Source of the DNA: Magnetospirillum sp. 15-1
GTDB lineage: Bacteria > Pseudomonadota > Alphaproteobacteria > Rhodospirillales > Magnetospirillaceae
Length of the DNA: 43,401 nt
NCBI RefSeq assembly: GCF_900184795.1
Contig: NZ_FXXN01000011.1
Coordinates: forward strand, 7,539-50,939
Direction: 5' to 3'
The notes under the pieces are model-generated. The model ran no database searches, was not told the DNA's origin, and saw nothing but the letters and a program-made list of their open reading frames with translations. Position 1 is the first letter of the stretch, and each line of letters starts with the position of its first letter. The position numbers and the translations under genes were made by a program. Positions 15,966-24,304 of the stretch are shown piece after piece.

Positions 15966-16927
15966 CCACCATTCGCCCCCCGGCCGGACGCGGCCGCACC
16001 TATGACGACATCACCCAGACCATCGGCGACACGCCCCTGGTGCGCATCAACCGGCTGGCCGCCAAGGCCAAGGCCCGCGCCACCCTCTACGCCAAGCTGG
16101 AGTTCTTCAACCCGCTGTCCTCGGTCAAGGACCGCATCGGCAAGGCGATGATCGAGGCGGCCGAGGCCGACGGCCTGATCACGCCGGGCCGCACCGTTCT
16201 GGTGGAGCCCACCTCGGGCAATACCGGCATCGCGCTCGCCTTCGTGGCGGCGGTCAAGGGCTATCGCCTGATCCTGGTGATGCCGGATTCCATGTCCCTG
16301 GAGCGGCGCAAGATGGTCATGCTGCTGGGCGCCGAACTGGAACTGACCCCGGCGGCGCGCGGCATGACCGGAGCGGTGGAACGGGCCCGCGAGTTGACCA
16401 CCGAACTGAATGACGCCGTCATGCTGCAGCAATTCGAGAACATCGCCAATCCCCTGATCCATCGCGCCACCACCGCCGAGGAAATCTGGAATGATACCCA
16501 GGGCCGGGTGGACGTCATCGTCGGCGGCGTGGGGACCGGCGGTACGCTCACCGGCATCGGCCAAACCCTGAAGTCCCGCCGCCCCTCGCTCCGCATCGTC
16601 GCGGTGGAGCCCGAGGCCAGCCCGGTCCTGTCAGGCGGCCCGCCCGGCCCCCACAAGATCCAGGGTATCGGCGCCGGCTTCGTGCCACTGATCCTCGATC
16701 GCGGCATCATCGACGAGGTCCTGACCATCTCCAACGAAACGGCCTTCGACACCGCCCGCAAATCCGCCCGCCTGGAAGGCATTCCGGTGGGAATTTCGTC
16801 GGGCGCCGCCCTGGCCGCCGCCCTGGAAGTGGCGGCGCGACCCGGCATGGAAGGCAAGACCGTGGTGGTGATCGTGCCATCCTTCGCCGAGCGCTACCTG
16901 TCCACAGCGCTGTTCGACGGGCTATAG
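15962..16927 (+). CDS. cysK: Cysteine synthase (O-acetylserine sulfhydrylase, PLP)
   Basis: A 321-residue fold-type II PLP enzyme. The Schiff-base lysine is Lys56 in 'SSVKDRIG'. The substrate loop 'TSGNTG' is at 84-89, the phosphate-binding loop is 'GGVGTGGT', and 'GISSGAA' near the C-terminus contacts the pyridine ring. It normally joins O-acetylserine and sulfide to form cysteine. ATG 15962 overlaps the cooS stop, making it the last gene of the operon; a terminator follows at 16945-16966. Housekeeping cysK genes are rarely fused into CODH operons, so its sulfide source or an alternative nucleophile is the interesting point. Sequence alone cannot exclude a cystathionine-beta-synthase-like or methanethiol-using variant. 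Confidence 0.9.
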   Translation: MTTIRPPAGRGRTYDDITQTIGDTPLVRINRLAAKAKARATLYAKLEFFNPLSSVKDRIGKAMIEAAEADGLITPGRTVLVEPTSGNTGIALAFVAAVKGYRLILVMPDSMSLERRKMVMLLGAELELTPAARGMTGAVERARELTTELNDAVMLQQFENIANPLIHRATTAEEIWNDTQGRVDVIVGGVGTGGTLTGIGQTLKSRRPSLRIVAVEPEASPVLSGGPPGPHKIQGIGAGFVPLILDRGIIDEVLTISNETAFDTARKSARLEGIPVGISSGAALAAALEVAARPGMEGKTVVVIVPSFAERYLSTALFDGL

Positions 16928-16944
16928 CGCCTCTTCGCGCGGAA

Positions 16945-16966
16945 GGGGGCGCGACGTATCGCCCCC
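16945..16966 (+). terminator. Rho-independent-type terminator after cysK
   Basis: A 7-bp stem, GGGGGCG paired with CGCCCCC around an 8-base loop, ends the operon. It is followed by a short T-rich tail (tgttt). It begins 18 bases after the cysK stop. Confidence 0.65.
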
Positions 16967-16985
16967 TGTTTCCATTCAAAAGAAT

Positions 16986-17011
16986 GGGGCGGGTGGTCGC
17001 CCACCCGCCCC
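16986..17011. terminator. Strong hairpin between convergent genes
   Basis: A perfect 11-bp stem (GGGGCGGGTGG / CCACCCGCCCC) with a TCGC loop lies between cysK and the convergent lipoprotein gene. It can act as a bidirectional terminator; on the minus strand it is followed by a T-rich attctttt. Confidence 0.65.
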
Positions 17012-17033
17012 GGTATCACAGCGAAAAGCCGGA

Positions 17034-17855
17034 TTACTTGGCGTTCTTATAGCCGTAGCCGCCCCAGCCCCACTGGTCGTGGTGGCGCCAGCCGTCACGG
17101 TGCCAGGTATAGGCATAGGGGTCGAGCATCTGCGGCTTGATGGAGGTCACCGAGGACACGGGCAGCGCCTCCATGGCCTGGCCGGGCTTGGCCGCCTGAA
17201 GCTTCGAGAACGGCACGACGCTGACCGTCAGGTAGCGGCCGTCCCTAAAACTCTCGGTCCGGGCATAGGTCTTGGAGTTGTAGACCACCACGCCCTTGTT
17301 GGCGCTCCAGCCGCTGTGCTCCTTGGCGGTGAGCAGGGCGGCGTTGAAGCGACGCTGCCAGGCCTCGGCCACGTAGACGATCTCTTCCTGCTGATTGGTC
17401 GGCCGGTAGCGGCTGCCGATATAGCTCAGGATGTCGACCGAATAGCCGGACACCATGGCATGCGCCTCGTCGGTGATGGTGACCTCGAGGTTCTCGCCGC
17501 TGGCATCCTTCAGCGCCGCGTTGATCAGCGGCACGTCGGTCTGCATGGACTGGTCGACCACGGATTTATAGAGGGTCTGCTTGACGGTCTCGACCACCGG
17601 GCGGGTCCGGGGATCGTAGGGATTGGCCACCGGCTCCAGCACCTGCAGGGACTGATCGGCCCTGTTGTAGACGGCGAAGGTGCCGACCAGCGCGGTCAGG
17701 TCGTTCTGGTACGTGCCGGCGGGCACCACGTAACGCATTTCCGCCGGCGGAACGAGGTTGGTCGGCTTCGCCTCGGTGGCGTAGTGGACGCCCGAGCATC
17801 CCGCCAAGGCGGGCAGGACGCAGGCGATCATCATGGTGATACGGGACTTGTTCAT
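17034..17855 (-). CDS. Lipoprotein of unknown function with aromatic/His-rich C-terminus
   Basis: A 273-residue envelope protein with a lipoprotein signal peptide; the lipobox 'LAGC' places the modified Cys at residue 20. I chose ATG 17855 because GGGAG lies eight bases upstream; a GTG 15 bases earlier is in frame. The mature part has mixed alpha/beta character and no family I can name. The last ~25 residues are rich in Trp, His, Gly and Tyr ('YTWHRDGWRHHDQWGWGG'), a composition echoed in the linker of the upstream OmpA-type protein. The two genes are 76 bases apart on the same strand and probably co-transcribed, suggesting a joint role in the cell envelope. Confidence 0.7.
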   Translation of the reverse strand: MNKSRITMMIACVLPALAGCSGVHYATEAKPTNLVPPAEMRYVVPAGTYQNDLTALVGTFAVYNRADQSLQVLEPVANPYDPRTRPVVETVKQTLYKSVVDQSMQTDVPLINAALKDASGENLEVTITDEAHAMVSGYSVDILSYIGSRYRPTNQQEEIVYVAEAWQRRFNAALLTAKEHSGWSANKGVVVYNSKTYARTESFRDGRYLTVSVVPFSKLQAAKPGQAMEALPVSSVTSIKPQMLDPYAYTWHRDGWRHHDQWGWGGYGYKNAK

Positions 17856-17931
17856 CGTGTTTGCTCCCACATCTCATTGTGCGATGGGGCGACCGTCCGG
17901 ATTGCGATTCCGTCGGTCACCTCCTGGCTGA

Positions 17932-19155
17932 TCAATAGTCGAAAAGAATCTCGACGCGACGGGCGCGGCCGTCTTGGGCCATCCCCCAGGTCTCGCCGGG
18001 GCGTGCTTCGACCGAAGTGGTGCTGCCGCCCAGCTTGGCGATCTCGGCGGCCACCGCCTGAGCGCGTTCGCGGGAGAGGCGGGCGTTGGTCGCGGCCGAG
18101 CCGGTACGGTCGGTGAAGCCGATGACCCTGACCGCCTTCGGCTTCAGGTTCTTCTGATCGGCGACAACCAGCTTCAGCCGCTCGATCGCTTCCGCGGTCA
18201 GCTTGCTGGAACCGGGCGCGAAGAACACGGCATTGCCGCCATGATAGCCGCCCCAGCCTCGACCGTGGCCGCCATAGGCATAGCCGCCGTAGCCGCCGTG
18301 GGACCAGGCGGCCCCCGCCAGAGTGACTTCGACACGGCGATTCTTGGCCTCGGCGACATTGTCGCCGGTCTTGACGGCGAGACTGGCCTCGCCGAGGGCG
18401 TTCTCGGCGATGATGGCCGGATTGACGCCCAGCTTGACCAGTTCCGCCGTCACGGCATCGGCGCGATGGCGTGCCAGCCGCATGTTGGCATCGACGGAGC
18501 CGAGGGTATCGGTAAAGCCGGCCACCGACACGACCGGAGCCCGCATCTGCGCCTGGGCGGCAGCCACCTCCTTCAGGGTCTGCACCGCCTGGGCCGAAAG
18601 CTGCGACGAGCCGAGGGCGAAATTGACGACGAAGTTGCGGCGCAGATCGGCGGCAACCTCGGTCACCCCGACCGACTTCTTCAGCATGGGCTCATGAGCC
18701 AGGAAGGTGGTCCGGCAAGGCCCGTTGGCGATGCCTTCGGCCTCCTGCTCCAGCCAGCAGTCGAAGGCCACCTGGGCCTTGGCGGCGGCGGCCGGAACGC
18801 GCTGGGTGGCCCCGCCCTCGAAATAGCCCATGAGGCGCGCCCGGGCCGCGGTCAGCTCGGGAACGGCCGAGGCGGGGACGTTGCGCTGGCTCAACTGGTC
18901 CGGCAGAACCGCCTCGCCGGCGCCGGCCCTCAGGCCCTTGCGAGCGGTCTCCGAGGCATCGACCCATTCGACTTCCGTCTGGGTCTGCAGCCTGGTGTAC
19001 GCCTGGTACTCCTGGAAGAGAGACTGCGTGAAGGGGGTACCGCCCGAGGCCCGGGAGCCAAGAATACTTTGCACGTCCGAGACGTCCGAAGGCGTCGCAC
19101 AAGCAGCCAAGGCTGCGGTGGCAGCCAAACCCACCCAGCGTGTGATCTTCATCAT
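17932..19155 (-). CDS. Outer-membrane lipoprotein with two OmpA-like peptidoglycan-binding domains
   Basis: A 407-residue protein. The lipobox 'LAAC' gives a modified Cys19. Residues 40-165 are a helical N-terminal region. The first OmpA C-like domain spans about 170-280 ('NFALGSSQLSAQAVQTL', 'AGFTDTLGS', 'KNRRVEV'). A 24-residue Gly/Tyr/His/Trp-rich linker follows at 284-307, then a second OmpA C-like domain to the end ('FFAPGSSKLTAEAIERL', 'IGFTDRTGS', 'RARRVEILF'). OmpA C-like domains bind diaminopimelate in peptidoglycan. GAGGAG lies six bases before ATG 19155. Tandem OmpA domains joined by such a linker are unusual. It probably tethers the outer membrane to the wall, with the lipoprotein gene downstream as partner. 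Confidence 0.85.
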   Translation of the reverse strand: MMKITRWVGLAATAALAACATPSDVSDVQSILGSRASGGTPFTQSLFQEYQAYTRLQTQTEVEWVDASETARKGLRAGAGEAVLPDQLSQRNVPASAVPELTAARARLMGYFEGGATQRVPAAAAKAQVAFDCWLEQEAEGIANGPCRTTFLAHEPMLKKSVGVTEVAADLRRNFVVNFALGSSQLSAQAVQTLKEVAAAQAQMRAPVVSVAGFTDTLGSVDANMRLARHRADAVTAELVKLGVNPAIIAENALGEASLAVKTGDNVAEAKNRRVEVTLAGAAWSHGGYGGYAYGGHGRGWGGYHGGNAVFFAPGSSKLTAEAIERLKLVVADQKNLKPKAVRVIGFTDRTGSAATNARLSRERAQAVAAEIAKLGGSTTSVEARPGETWGMAQDGRARRVEILFDY

Positions 19156-19208
19156 TTCTCACTCCTCATCCGGTAAATGGCATTGATTATCGTTATGCCC
19201 GACCACCG

Positions 19209-19228
19209 CTCCGGCAAATCAGCCGGAG
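19209..19228. repeat. Inverted repeat in the divergent promoter region
   Basis: CTCCGGC-aaatca-GCCGGAG is a perfect 7-bp inverted repeat about 55 bases upstream of the OmpA-type gene. It lies in the 332-base gap before the Tsx-like gene. It could be a regulatory hairpin or operator. No other feature is evident in this gap (19156-19487). Confidence 0.35.
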
Positions 19229-19487
19229 AAGCAGAACAAGTTGCCAAAAAGCGAGATTTTAAGAGCCAGCAATTGGGGATTCTTAACGCTACAGTTGCCC
19301 GTATGAACGCCCCCTCCAGAGGTACTGGAATTGATTAGAGTAGTTCAGATTTTCTATCTCGGCTACCCGGTAAACACCGGAGGGCAACATAGTGTCGAAA
19401 GCCGCATATTTCCGGGGGATTTTCACTTCTCTGCTCCCTGGCGGCACGATATCCTGCCCTCCGGTCACGGATCGGGGAGAATTGGCG

Positions 19488-20342
19488 ATGGTGCAGACCG
19501 CAAGGCTGGTCGTCGGGGCGGCGGTTTTTCTGTTGTCGTTCCCGGCCTTGTCCTCCCCCTTCAACTGGACCGACAATTCGGTCGCCTACCGCTATTCCCC
19601 CTATTTCCGCGAGCCGGGAATCTCCAAGGACGGCAAGGCCCGCGACATCCCGAAGAACATCATCTCGCTCAGCCATTCCGACGGCTGGGATTACGGCGGC
19701 AATCTCGCCATCCTGGATATCTTGAAATCGTCCAGCGCCGATCCGGCCAAGGAAGGCGGCGACGGCGCCGTCGAGCTTTACGGCGTGCTGCGCTCGGATT
19801 TCTCCATCCCGCGCATCCTGGGCGACAAGAGCTTCAAGCTGGGGCCGGTCAAGGACGTGATGATCGAGCTGGGTGGCGATCTCAATATCAAGAACACCAC
19901 CTTCGGCTCGCGCAAGCGCATGCCGGTGGCGGGGTTGGCCATGGCGCTAGACGTGCCCGGCTACTGGACCCTGGCGGCGTTGTGGGACAAGGAATGGAAC
20001 CACAACGGCGTGGTGGGCCGCCCGGTCACCTTCAACAGCACGGCACGCTTCGAGACCGCCTGGGGCATTCCCTTCCGGCTCGGCGAGGAAGGCTTCACCT
20101 TCACCGGCTTCGGCATCGTCAACGGCCCCAAGGGGCGCGACGGTTTTAACCAGCAGACCCGCACCGAGACGCTGCTGCATGCCAAGCTGCTTTACGACCT
20201 GGGCGCCCTGTTCGACGACCCCGGCCGCCTGAAGGCCGGTTTCGGCTGGCAGTACTGGCATTCCAAGTTCGGATCGGACCACACCGCCAACCAGGGTTCC
20301 ATCGAAAGCGCCCCGTTCCTCGAGGTCCAGGTCCATTTTTAA
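19488..20342 (+). CDS. Tsx-like outer-membrane channel protein
   Basis: A 284-residue beta-barrel protein. A Sec signal peptide covers residues 1-23 ('ARLVVGAAVFLLSFPALSSP'). The mature protein starts 'FNWTDNSVAYRYSPYFREPG', resembling nucleoside-specific channel Tsx and related outer envelope proteins, and ends 'EVQVHF' with the terminal Phe that marks barrels for the Bam machinery. Alternating strands such as 'AKLLYDLGALF' and 'LKAGFGWQYWHSKFG' fit a barrel of about 12 strands. I chose ATG 19488, with GGGGAG eight bases upstream; an in-frame start at 19392 would hide the signal peptide. Substrate unknown; nucleosides or other small hydrophilic solutes are possible. Confidence 0.8.
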   Translation: MVQTARLVVGAAVFLLSFPALSSPFNWTDNSVAYRYSPYFREPGISKDGKARDIPKNIISLSHSDGWDYGGNLAILDILKSSSADPAKEGGDGAVELYGVLRSDFSIPRILGDKSFKLGPVKDVMIELGGDLNIKNTTFGSRKRMPVAGLAMALDVPGYWTLAALWDKEWNHNGVVGRPVTFNSTARFETAWGIPFRLGEEGFTFTGFGIVNGPKGRDGFNQQTRTETLLHAKLLYDLGALFDDPGRLKAGFGWQYWHSKFGSDHTANQGSIESAPFLEVQVHF

Positions 20343-20436
20343 TGGGCCGGCGCGGGTTTATCCATTATCGCGATTTGTGGAGTGGTTCATTCAGGTTATC
20401 CTGCTCAACGCCTGATGCTGAAGGGGAGGAACGTCG

Positions 20437-20868
20437 ATGCTCGTTTCCGAAATCCTGAACAAGAAGGGTAACAAGATTTTCAAGATTCTGCCGTCCAAGA
20501 CCTTGATCGAGGCCGTGCAGGGCATGGCTGCCTTCAAGGTGGGGGCGGTGCTGGTGGTGGATGAGCGGGACAAGACGCTCGGTATCTTCACCGAACGCGA
20601 CGTCACGCGCTGTCTGGCGGCCCACGGCGCAGCCATTCTGGAAAGCCCGGTGGGCGACCACATGACCCGCGATCCGCTGACCTGTCAGGCGGACGATACC
20701 GTCGCCTCGGTGATGAGTACCATGTCGACCCACCATTTCCGCCACATGCCGGTGGTGGATAACGGTCAGTTGAAGGGGATCGTCTCCATCCGCGATCTGG
20801 TATCCAACAGCCTGGAGCGGGCCGAGTTCGAGGCCGAGGCCCTGCGGGCCTACGTTACCGCCGGATAA
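20437..20868 (+). CDS. CBS-domain pair protein
   Basis: A 143-residue protein made only of two CBS motifs. The first is about residues 10-65 ('AVLVVDERDKTLGIFTERDVTRCL') and the second about 75-130 ('HHFRHMPVVDNGQLKGIVSIRDLV'). Stand-alone CBS pairs bind adenine nucleotides and act as energy or redox sensors on partner proteins. GGGGAGGA precedes ATG 20437. The gene stands alone between the Tsx-like gene and convergent purC. Its partner cannot be read from the context. Confidence 0.88.
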   Translation: MLVSEILNKKGNKIFKILPSKTLIEAVQGMAAFKVGAVLVVDERDKTLGIFTERDVTRCLAAHGAAILESPVGDHMTRDPLTCQADDTVASVMSTMSTHHFRHMPVVDNGQLKGIVSIRDLVSNSLERAEFEAEALRAYVTAG

Positions 20869-20882
20869 ATCTGAAAATCGTG

Positions 20883-20907
20883 CGCGGAGGGCCGTCGGCC
20901 CTCCGCG
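20883..20907. terminator. Bidirectional hairpin terminator
   Basis: CGCGGAGGGCCG and its exact reverse complement are separated by one base, giving a long GC stem between the convergent CBS and purC genes. The T-tract is weak, so part of the termination may be factor-dependent. Confidence 0.6.
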
Positions 20908-20938
20908 TGCAGGATCACCCGGCTCTTGCCGCCGCGCC

Positions 20939-21916
20939 TTAGGCGAAATACCGGCTCAGATTGCGGCGGATACGCTCCTTGACCGCCTCGGCGGCCGAAG
21001 GCGCCTCGAAGGCCTGGCCGGTGACCGTCTCGAACAGCGAGATGTACTTGGCCGAAAACTCCACCAGGGTGTCGTCGGGAATGACCGGGATGGGCTGGGT
21101 ATAGGGATCGCAGCGCGCCGCGATCCAGATGCGCAGGAATTCCTTGTCCAGGCTTTCCGGCTCCTCGCCCTTGGCGTGGCGCCCGGCATAGCTGTCGGCC
21201 TTCCAGTAGCGGCTGGAATCGGGAGTAAGGATCTCGTCGGCCAGGGTGATCCGCCCTTGCGCATCCACGCCGAACTCGAACTTGGTGTCCACCAGGATCA
21301 GGCCGTTCCTGGCGGCGATCTCGCGCCCGCGGGCGAACAGGGCCAGGGACAGGCGCGCCAGTTCGTCCCACTGGGCCTGGCTCAGCAGGCCGCGCCCGAC
21401 CACCTCTTCCGGCGAGACCGGGGCATCGTGCCCCCCCACCTCGGCCTTGGTGGTGGGCGTCAGGATGGTGGCCGGCAGCTTGTCGTTCTTCACCATGCCG
21501 TCGGCGAATTCCAGGCCGTACATGGTGCGGCGCCCCGCCTTGTACATGGACCAGATGGAGGTATCGGTGGAGCCGGTGAGATAGTCGCGCACCACCATCT
21601 CGATGGGCAGCATGTCGAGGCGCTTACCCACCACCACGTTGGGATCGGGATACTCGATCACGTGGTTGGGGCAAATGTCCCGGGTGGCCTCGAACCAGAA
21701 GCGCGCCGTCTGGGTCAGCACTTGGCCCTTGAACGGCACCGCCGCCAGCACCTGATCGAAAGCGCTCTGGCGGTCGGTGGAGATCAGGATGCGCCGCCCG
21801 TCGGGCAGATCGTAGTTCTCGCGCACCTTGCCGCGATAATAATTGGGCAGTTCGGGGAACTCGGCTTCGGTAAGCACGCCGGGGATGGCGGCGCGGATCG
21901 CGGCGGCGGAGAGCAT
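20939..21916 (-). CDS. purC: Phosphoribosylaminoimidazole-succinocarboxamide synthase
   Basis: A 325-residue SAICAR synthetase, the purine pathway enzyme joining CAIR and aspartate with ATP. Diagnostic stretches are 'YYRGKVRENYDL' (nucleotide-binding hairpin), 'ISTDRQSAFD', 'VVRDYLTGS', 'ILVDTKFEFG' and 'ADEILTPDSSRYW'. It is of the longer type (about 300 residues) rather than the ~240-residue form. GGAAG lies seven bases before ATG 21916. It is a monocistronic housekeeping gene that places the flanking regions on the chromosome. Confidence 0.95.
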   Translation of the reverse strand: MLSAAAIRAAIPGVLTEAEFPELPNYYRGKVRENYDLPDGRRILISTDRQSAFDQVLAAVPFKGQVLTQTARFWFEATRDICPNHVIEYPDPNVVVGKRLDMLPIEMVVRDYLTGSTDTSIWSMYKAGRRTMYGLEFADGMVKNDKLPATILTPTTKAEVGGHDAPVSPEEVVGRGLLSQAQWDELARLSLALFARGREIAARNGLILVDTKFEFGVDAQGRITLADEILTPDSSRYWKADSYAGRHAKGEEPESLDKEFLRIWIAARCDPYTQPIPVIPDDTLVEFSAKYISLFETVTGQAFEAPSAAEAVKERIRRNLSRYFA

Positions 21917-22012
21917 GTCCAGACTTCCAAGGAAAGAGGGACTGCCTTTATCGCATTCCCGCGAGCGGCGGGCAAGGGAACCGCCCCGGGACCAAACCGG
22001 CGCGGATTATAT

Positions 22013-22029
22013 TGTTGTGCAGCACAACA
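22013..22029. promoter_or_regulatory. Perfect palindrome upstream of the aromatic-uptake operon
   Basis: TGTTGTGC-a-GCACAACA is a perfect 8-bp palindrome directly after a TATATT that could serve as a -10 box. It sits about 115 bases before the binding-protein start, in the 227-base gap after purC. It is a plausible site for a TetR/MarR-type repressor responding to an aromatic CoA ester. No such regulator gene is in the window. Confidence 0.5.
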
Positions 22030-22143
22030 GTTTTTGTTCTCAACAATGCCCTTGACGAACGGGAACGACTGCCTCACAGTCGTAAACATCAAAGTCGCCG
22101 CAGAGCGACCCAGGAGGCTTTCGAACGCGAAAGGGACGTCCCA

Positions 22144-23397
22144 ATGTCTGACAACACCACGAGTCTGTCCGCGTCACGGACCATTACCCGCCGCCAGTTC
22201 ACCACGGCCGCGGCGGCCGGCGCTTTGGTCACCACCACCGGGTTGCCGCTGCGCTCCGCCCGTGCGGCGACGCCGCTCAAGCTGGGTGTACTGCTGCCCC
22301 GCTCCGGGCATCTGGCCCTGATCGGCCAGGCCTGCCAGCGCGGTGCCGAGATCGGCCTGCCCATGCTGCGCGATATGGGTTATTCCGTCGAACTGATGAA
22401 CGCCGACACCGAGTCCAATCCGGACGTGGGGCGCACCCAGGCGGAAAAGCTGATCCGCGAAGGCGCCAACATGCTGATGGGCTGCTTTGATTCCGCCACC
22501 ACCCTCGCGGTGGCCGGCGTCGCCGAGCAGAAGGGCGTGCCCTTCGTGGTCAACATCGCCTCCGAGCCCAAGCTAACCGAGCAGGGGTTCAAGTACGTGT
22601 TCCGCAACTTTCCCTCCGCCGGCATGCTGGGCAAGGGCGGGCTGCTGCTCTACAAGGACATCTTCGCCGCCACCGGCGTGACGCCCAAGACCGCCGTGCT
22701 GCTGCACATCAACGACAGCTTCGGCATGGCCATGCTGGGCGGCATCAATGCCCTGATGCCCAAGCTGGACATGCCGTTCCAGATCGTCGAGACCATCGCC
22801 TACGACCCCAAGGCCCGCGACCTCTCCATCGAGGTGGCCAAGGCCAAGGCGGCCAAGGCCGATTTCGTCATGACCGTCACGCGGCTCAACGACGCCATCC
22901 TGCTGGTCCGCGAAATGGTCAAGCAGCAGGTGGAGACCATGGGCATCATCAGCCCCGGCGCACCCGGCATGTACGACAAGCAGTTCTTCAAGGCTCTGGG
23001 CAAGTACGCCGAATACTGCACCACCAACGTGCCGTGGTTCGATCCCAAGCAGGAGATGGCCAAGGCCCTGGAAAAGACCTTCGAGAAGGCCTTCCCCGAC
23101 GAAAGCTGCGACCTGAACGTCGGCTTCACCTTCGAGGCCGTGCTGATCGCCGCCGATGCCCACAAGCGGGCCGGCAGCAACGATCCGCAGGTGTTGACCG
23201 AGGCGCTGCGCGCCACCAACCTCTCCAAGCGCGCCATGCTGGGCGGAGCCATCAAGTTCGAGGCCAACGGCCAGAACATGAACCTGATCTCCGCGGCGGT
23301 GCAGAACCTGGGCGGCAAGCCGACGGTGACCTTGCCTTCGGCCTCGGCCGAGGCCAAGCCCATCTTCCCGATGCCGCCGTTCAAGGGCCGCACCTAA
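22144..23397 (+). CDS. Branched-chain/aromatic acid ABC substrate-binding protein, Tat-exported
   Basis: A 417-residue type I periplasmic binding protein (LivJ/HmuC-like, Peripla_BP_6). A twin-arginine signal is visible ('TITRRQFTTAAAAGAL', Arg16-Arg17), with cleavage near 'SARAA'. The mature start 'LKLGVLLPRSGHLALIGQACQRGAEIG' is typical of the family. ATG 22144 has AAAGGGA about seven bases upstream; longer in-frame starts would bury the Tat signal. It leads the operon with livHMGF, feruloyl-CoA synthase and an acyl-CoA dehydrogenase. By analogy with CouP-type proteins of Rhodopseudomonas, the ligand is probably a hydroxycinnamate or similar aromatic acid rather than leucine. That substrate is inference. 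Confidence 0.87.
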   Translation: MSDNTTSLSASRTITRRQFTTAAAAGALVTTTGLPLRSARAATPLKLGVLLPRSGHLALIGQACQRGAEIGLPMLRDMGYSVELMNADTESNPDVGRTQAEKLIREGANMLMGCFDSATTLAVAGVAEQKGVPFVVNIASEPKLTEQGFKYVFRNFPSAGMLGKGGLLLYKDIFAATGVTPKTAVLLHINDSFGMAMLGGINALMPKLDMPFQIVETIAYDPKARDLSIEVAKAKAAKADFVMTVTRLNDAILLVREMVKQQVETMGIISPGAPGMYDKQFFKALGKYAEYCTTNVPWFDPKQEMAKALEKTFEKAFPDESCDLNVGFTFEAVLIAADAHKRAGSNDPQVLTEALRATNLSKRAMLGGAIKFEANGQNMNLISAAVQNLGGKPTVTLPSASAEAKPIFPMPPFKGRT

Positions 23398-23434
23398 AAG
23401 CAGCGATATCGGCAATGCTTGGCGGGGAGCCGGG

Positions 23435-24304
23435 ATGGACGCCACCTTCTTCATGAACGTGATCAGCGCCGGTCTGTTGACCGGCCTGGTCTACGGCTTG
23501 ATGGCCCTTGGGCTGTCGGTCATCTTCGGCGTCATGCGCGTGGTCAATTTTGCCCATGGCGACATGATGGTGGTGGCGATGTACGCCGCCTTCCTGCTCT
23601 ACACCAAGCTGGGGATCGAACCGGTCCCCGCCCTGCCGCTGGTGGCCGGCGGCCTGTTCGTCGTCGGCTACCTGCTGCAGCGCTTCCTGATCAACCACTT
23701 CCTGGGCGTCACCGAGCACATCCAGTTCCTGCTGCTGCTCTCGGTGGCCATGATCATCACCAACGTGGTGCTGATGGTGTTCGGCCCCGACGCCCGCAAC
23801 ATCCAGCTCGATGCCAGCTTCGAGAGCTACTCGCTCGGGCCGCTGGTGCTGGACAAGGTCCGCGTCATCGCCGCCTTCACTGCCGGCGGCGTGGCGGCGC
23901 TGCTGTGGGCTTTCTTCCGCTACACCACCACGGGAACCGCCATCCGCGCCTGCGCTGATAATCCGGTGGGAGCCCGCGTGGTGGGTCTCAACGTGGAGAA
24001 GCTCTACGCCATCACCTTCGGCATCGGCACCGCCTGCGTCGGTGCCGCCGGCTGCCTGCTGCTGCTGCTGGTCGACGTGCATCCGCACCTGTCGTCGGAT
24101 TACACGCTGCTGGGCTTCATCATCGTCATCCTGGGCGGGTTGGGCAGCCTGGGCGGCGCCCTGCTGGGCGGCATCCTGGTCGGCCTGTCCGAGGCACTGT
24201 CGGGCGTGCTGATCGCCCCCAGCCTGAAAAGCATGTTCAGCTTCGGCCTGCTGATCCTGATCCTGCTGCTGCGCCCGCAAGGCATCCTGGGGAAGAAGCC
24301 ATGA
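23435..24304 (+). CDS. livH: LivH-type ABC permease (aromatic-uptake cassette)
   Basis: A 289-residue inner-membrane permease with about eight hydrophobic helices. The N-terminal 'GLLTGLVYGLMALGLSVIFGVMRVVNFAHGDMM' is the family hallmark, and the end 'LILILLLRPQGILGKKP' is also typical. It pairs with LivM to form the channel. GGCGGGGAG lies upstream of ATG 23435. The 37-base gap after the binding protein and the ATGA overlap with livM show one operon. Confidence 0.92.
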   Translation: MDATFFMNVISAGLLTGLVYGLMALGLSVIFGVMRVVNFAHGDMMVVAMYAAFLLYTKLGIEPVPALPLVAGGLFVVGYLLQRFLINHFLGVTEHIQFLLLLSVAMIITNVVLMVFGPDARNIQLDASFESYSLGPLVLDKVRVIAAFTAGGVAALLWAFFRYTTTGTAIRACADNPVGARVVGLNVEKLYAITFGIGTACVGAAGCLLLLLVDVHPHLSSDYTLLGFIIVILGGLGSLGGALLGGILVGLSEALSGVLIAPSLKSMFSFGLLILILLLRPQGILGKKP

